The position numbers and the translations under genes were made by a program. From the NCBI GenBank assembly GCA_023428265.1, contig JAEYYW010000175.1, forward strand, positions 1 through 12,468: a DNA stretch of 12,468 bases, written 5' to 3'. Source of the stretch: Bacillota bacterium (GTDB taxonomy: Bacteria > Bacillota > Clostridia > Christensenellales > UMGS416). This document shows positions 12,324 through 12,468 of this stretch, piece after piece; positions within the stretch are counted from its first letter, which is position 1, and each line of letters begins with the position of its first letter. The notes under the pieces are model-generated. The model did not search any database. It was not told where the DNA came from and worked only from the letters and a program-made list of their open reading frames with translations.

Positions 12324-12468
12324 ATGAAGCTGTTATACGTCAAATGCAATCCCAAGCCGGAGTCGCAGTCGGCATGCCTGAGGGTGGGCCGTGAGTTCAT
12401 CAGCCAGTATCAAAAGCGCTATCCGGACCATCAAATCGAAGAGCTGAATTTGTATGACACCGATCTGC
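12324..12468 (+). CDS. azoR: FMN-dependent NADH-azoreductase, AzoR-like (partial, C-terminus beyond right edge)
   Basis: ATG 12324 follows AGAGGTG. The 48 visible residues begin MKLLYVKCNPKPESQSACLR, the first strand and FMN-phosphate loop of the flavodoxin-like AzoR/NAD(P)H quinone oxidoreductase family, followed by VGREFISQYQKRYPDHQIEELNLYD, the usual first helix and second strand. The family transfers two electrons from NADH to quinones or azo compounds in the cytoplasm. The Cys at position 8 and Cys18 are not catalytic in the family. GC content returns to the level of the left part of the window. Assignment rests only on the N-terminus. Confidence 0.75.
   Translation, partial: MKLLYVKCNPKPESQSACLRVGREFISQYQKRYPDHQIEELNLYDTDL

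Overview
The window looks like chromosomal DNA from a Gram-positive, probably Clostridia-class bacterium. The grounds are strong AGGAGG-type ribosome binding sites, sigma-A-like promoters, tRNA genes with encoded CCA, a DegV-family protein, a class-2 ArgC, a lipoprotein with a Firmicutes-type lipobox and a small Gly/Asn/Cys-rich hydrophobic protein of a kind common in spore-formers. Most of the window is fairly GC-rich. The stretch from about 10.8 to 12.3 kb is visibly AT-rich and looks acquired. The genus cannot be fixed from the sequence.

Layout. (1) 1-2573, minus: the first 857 codons of a large exported, repeat-built surface protein that runs off the left edge. (2) 2574-3500: a poorly explained stretch and a truncated tyrosine recombinase (N-terminal domain only), lying downstream of a tRNA-Ser(GGA) gene that has its own terminator. 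(3) 3518-3863: tRNA-Ser (minus) and tRNA-Asn(GTT) (plus) are divergently transcribed from convincing promoters. (4) 3878-5104: two adjacent YkuD (L,D-transpeptidase) paralogues. The first keeps the His/Cys catalytic residues but has no export signal. The second is a lipoprotein in which both residues are replaced. (5) 5169-6032, minus: a DegV-family protein, convergent with the pair across a shared hairpin. (6) 6282-7049: a DUF2161-like, PD-(D/E)XK-type protein with a palindrome just after its promoter. (7) 7112-9193: argC (class 2), a left-handed beta-helix protein related to gamma-carbonic anhydrases, and a small two-TM protein, closely spaced in one direction. Two tandem ARG-box-like sites cover the argC promoter. 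(8) 9177-9893, minus: a six-TM membrane protein; 10020-10412: a VOC/glyoxalase-family protein, with a divergent promoter region between them. (9) 10475-10729, minus: a small duplicated Gly/Asn/Cys protein. (10) 11006-12129: an AT-rich two-TM gene broken by a frameshift and bracketed by an exact 13-bp direct repeat. (11) 12324 to the right edge: the start of an AzoR-like FMN-dependent NADH-azoreductase.

The genes do not form one pathway. The functional groupings best supported by the sequence are the YkuD active/inactive pair and the probably ArgR-controlled argC unit. The surface protein, the recombinase remnant beside a tRNA and the AT-rich frameshifted gene are the accessory or mobile-looking parts.
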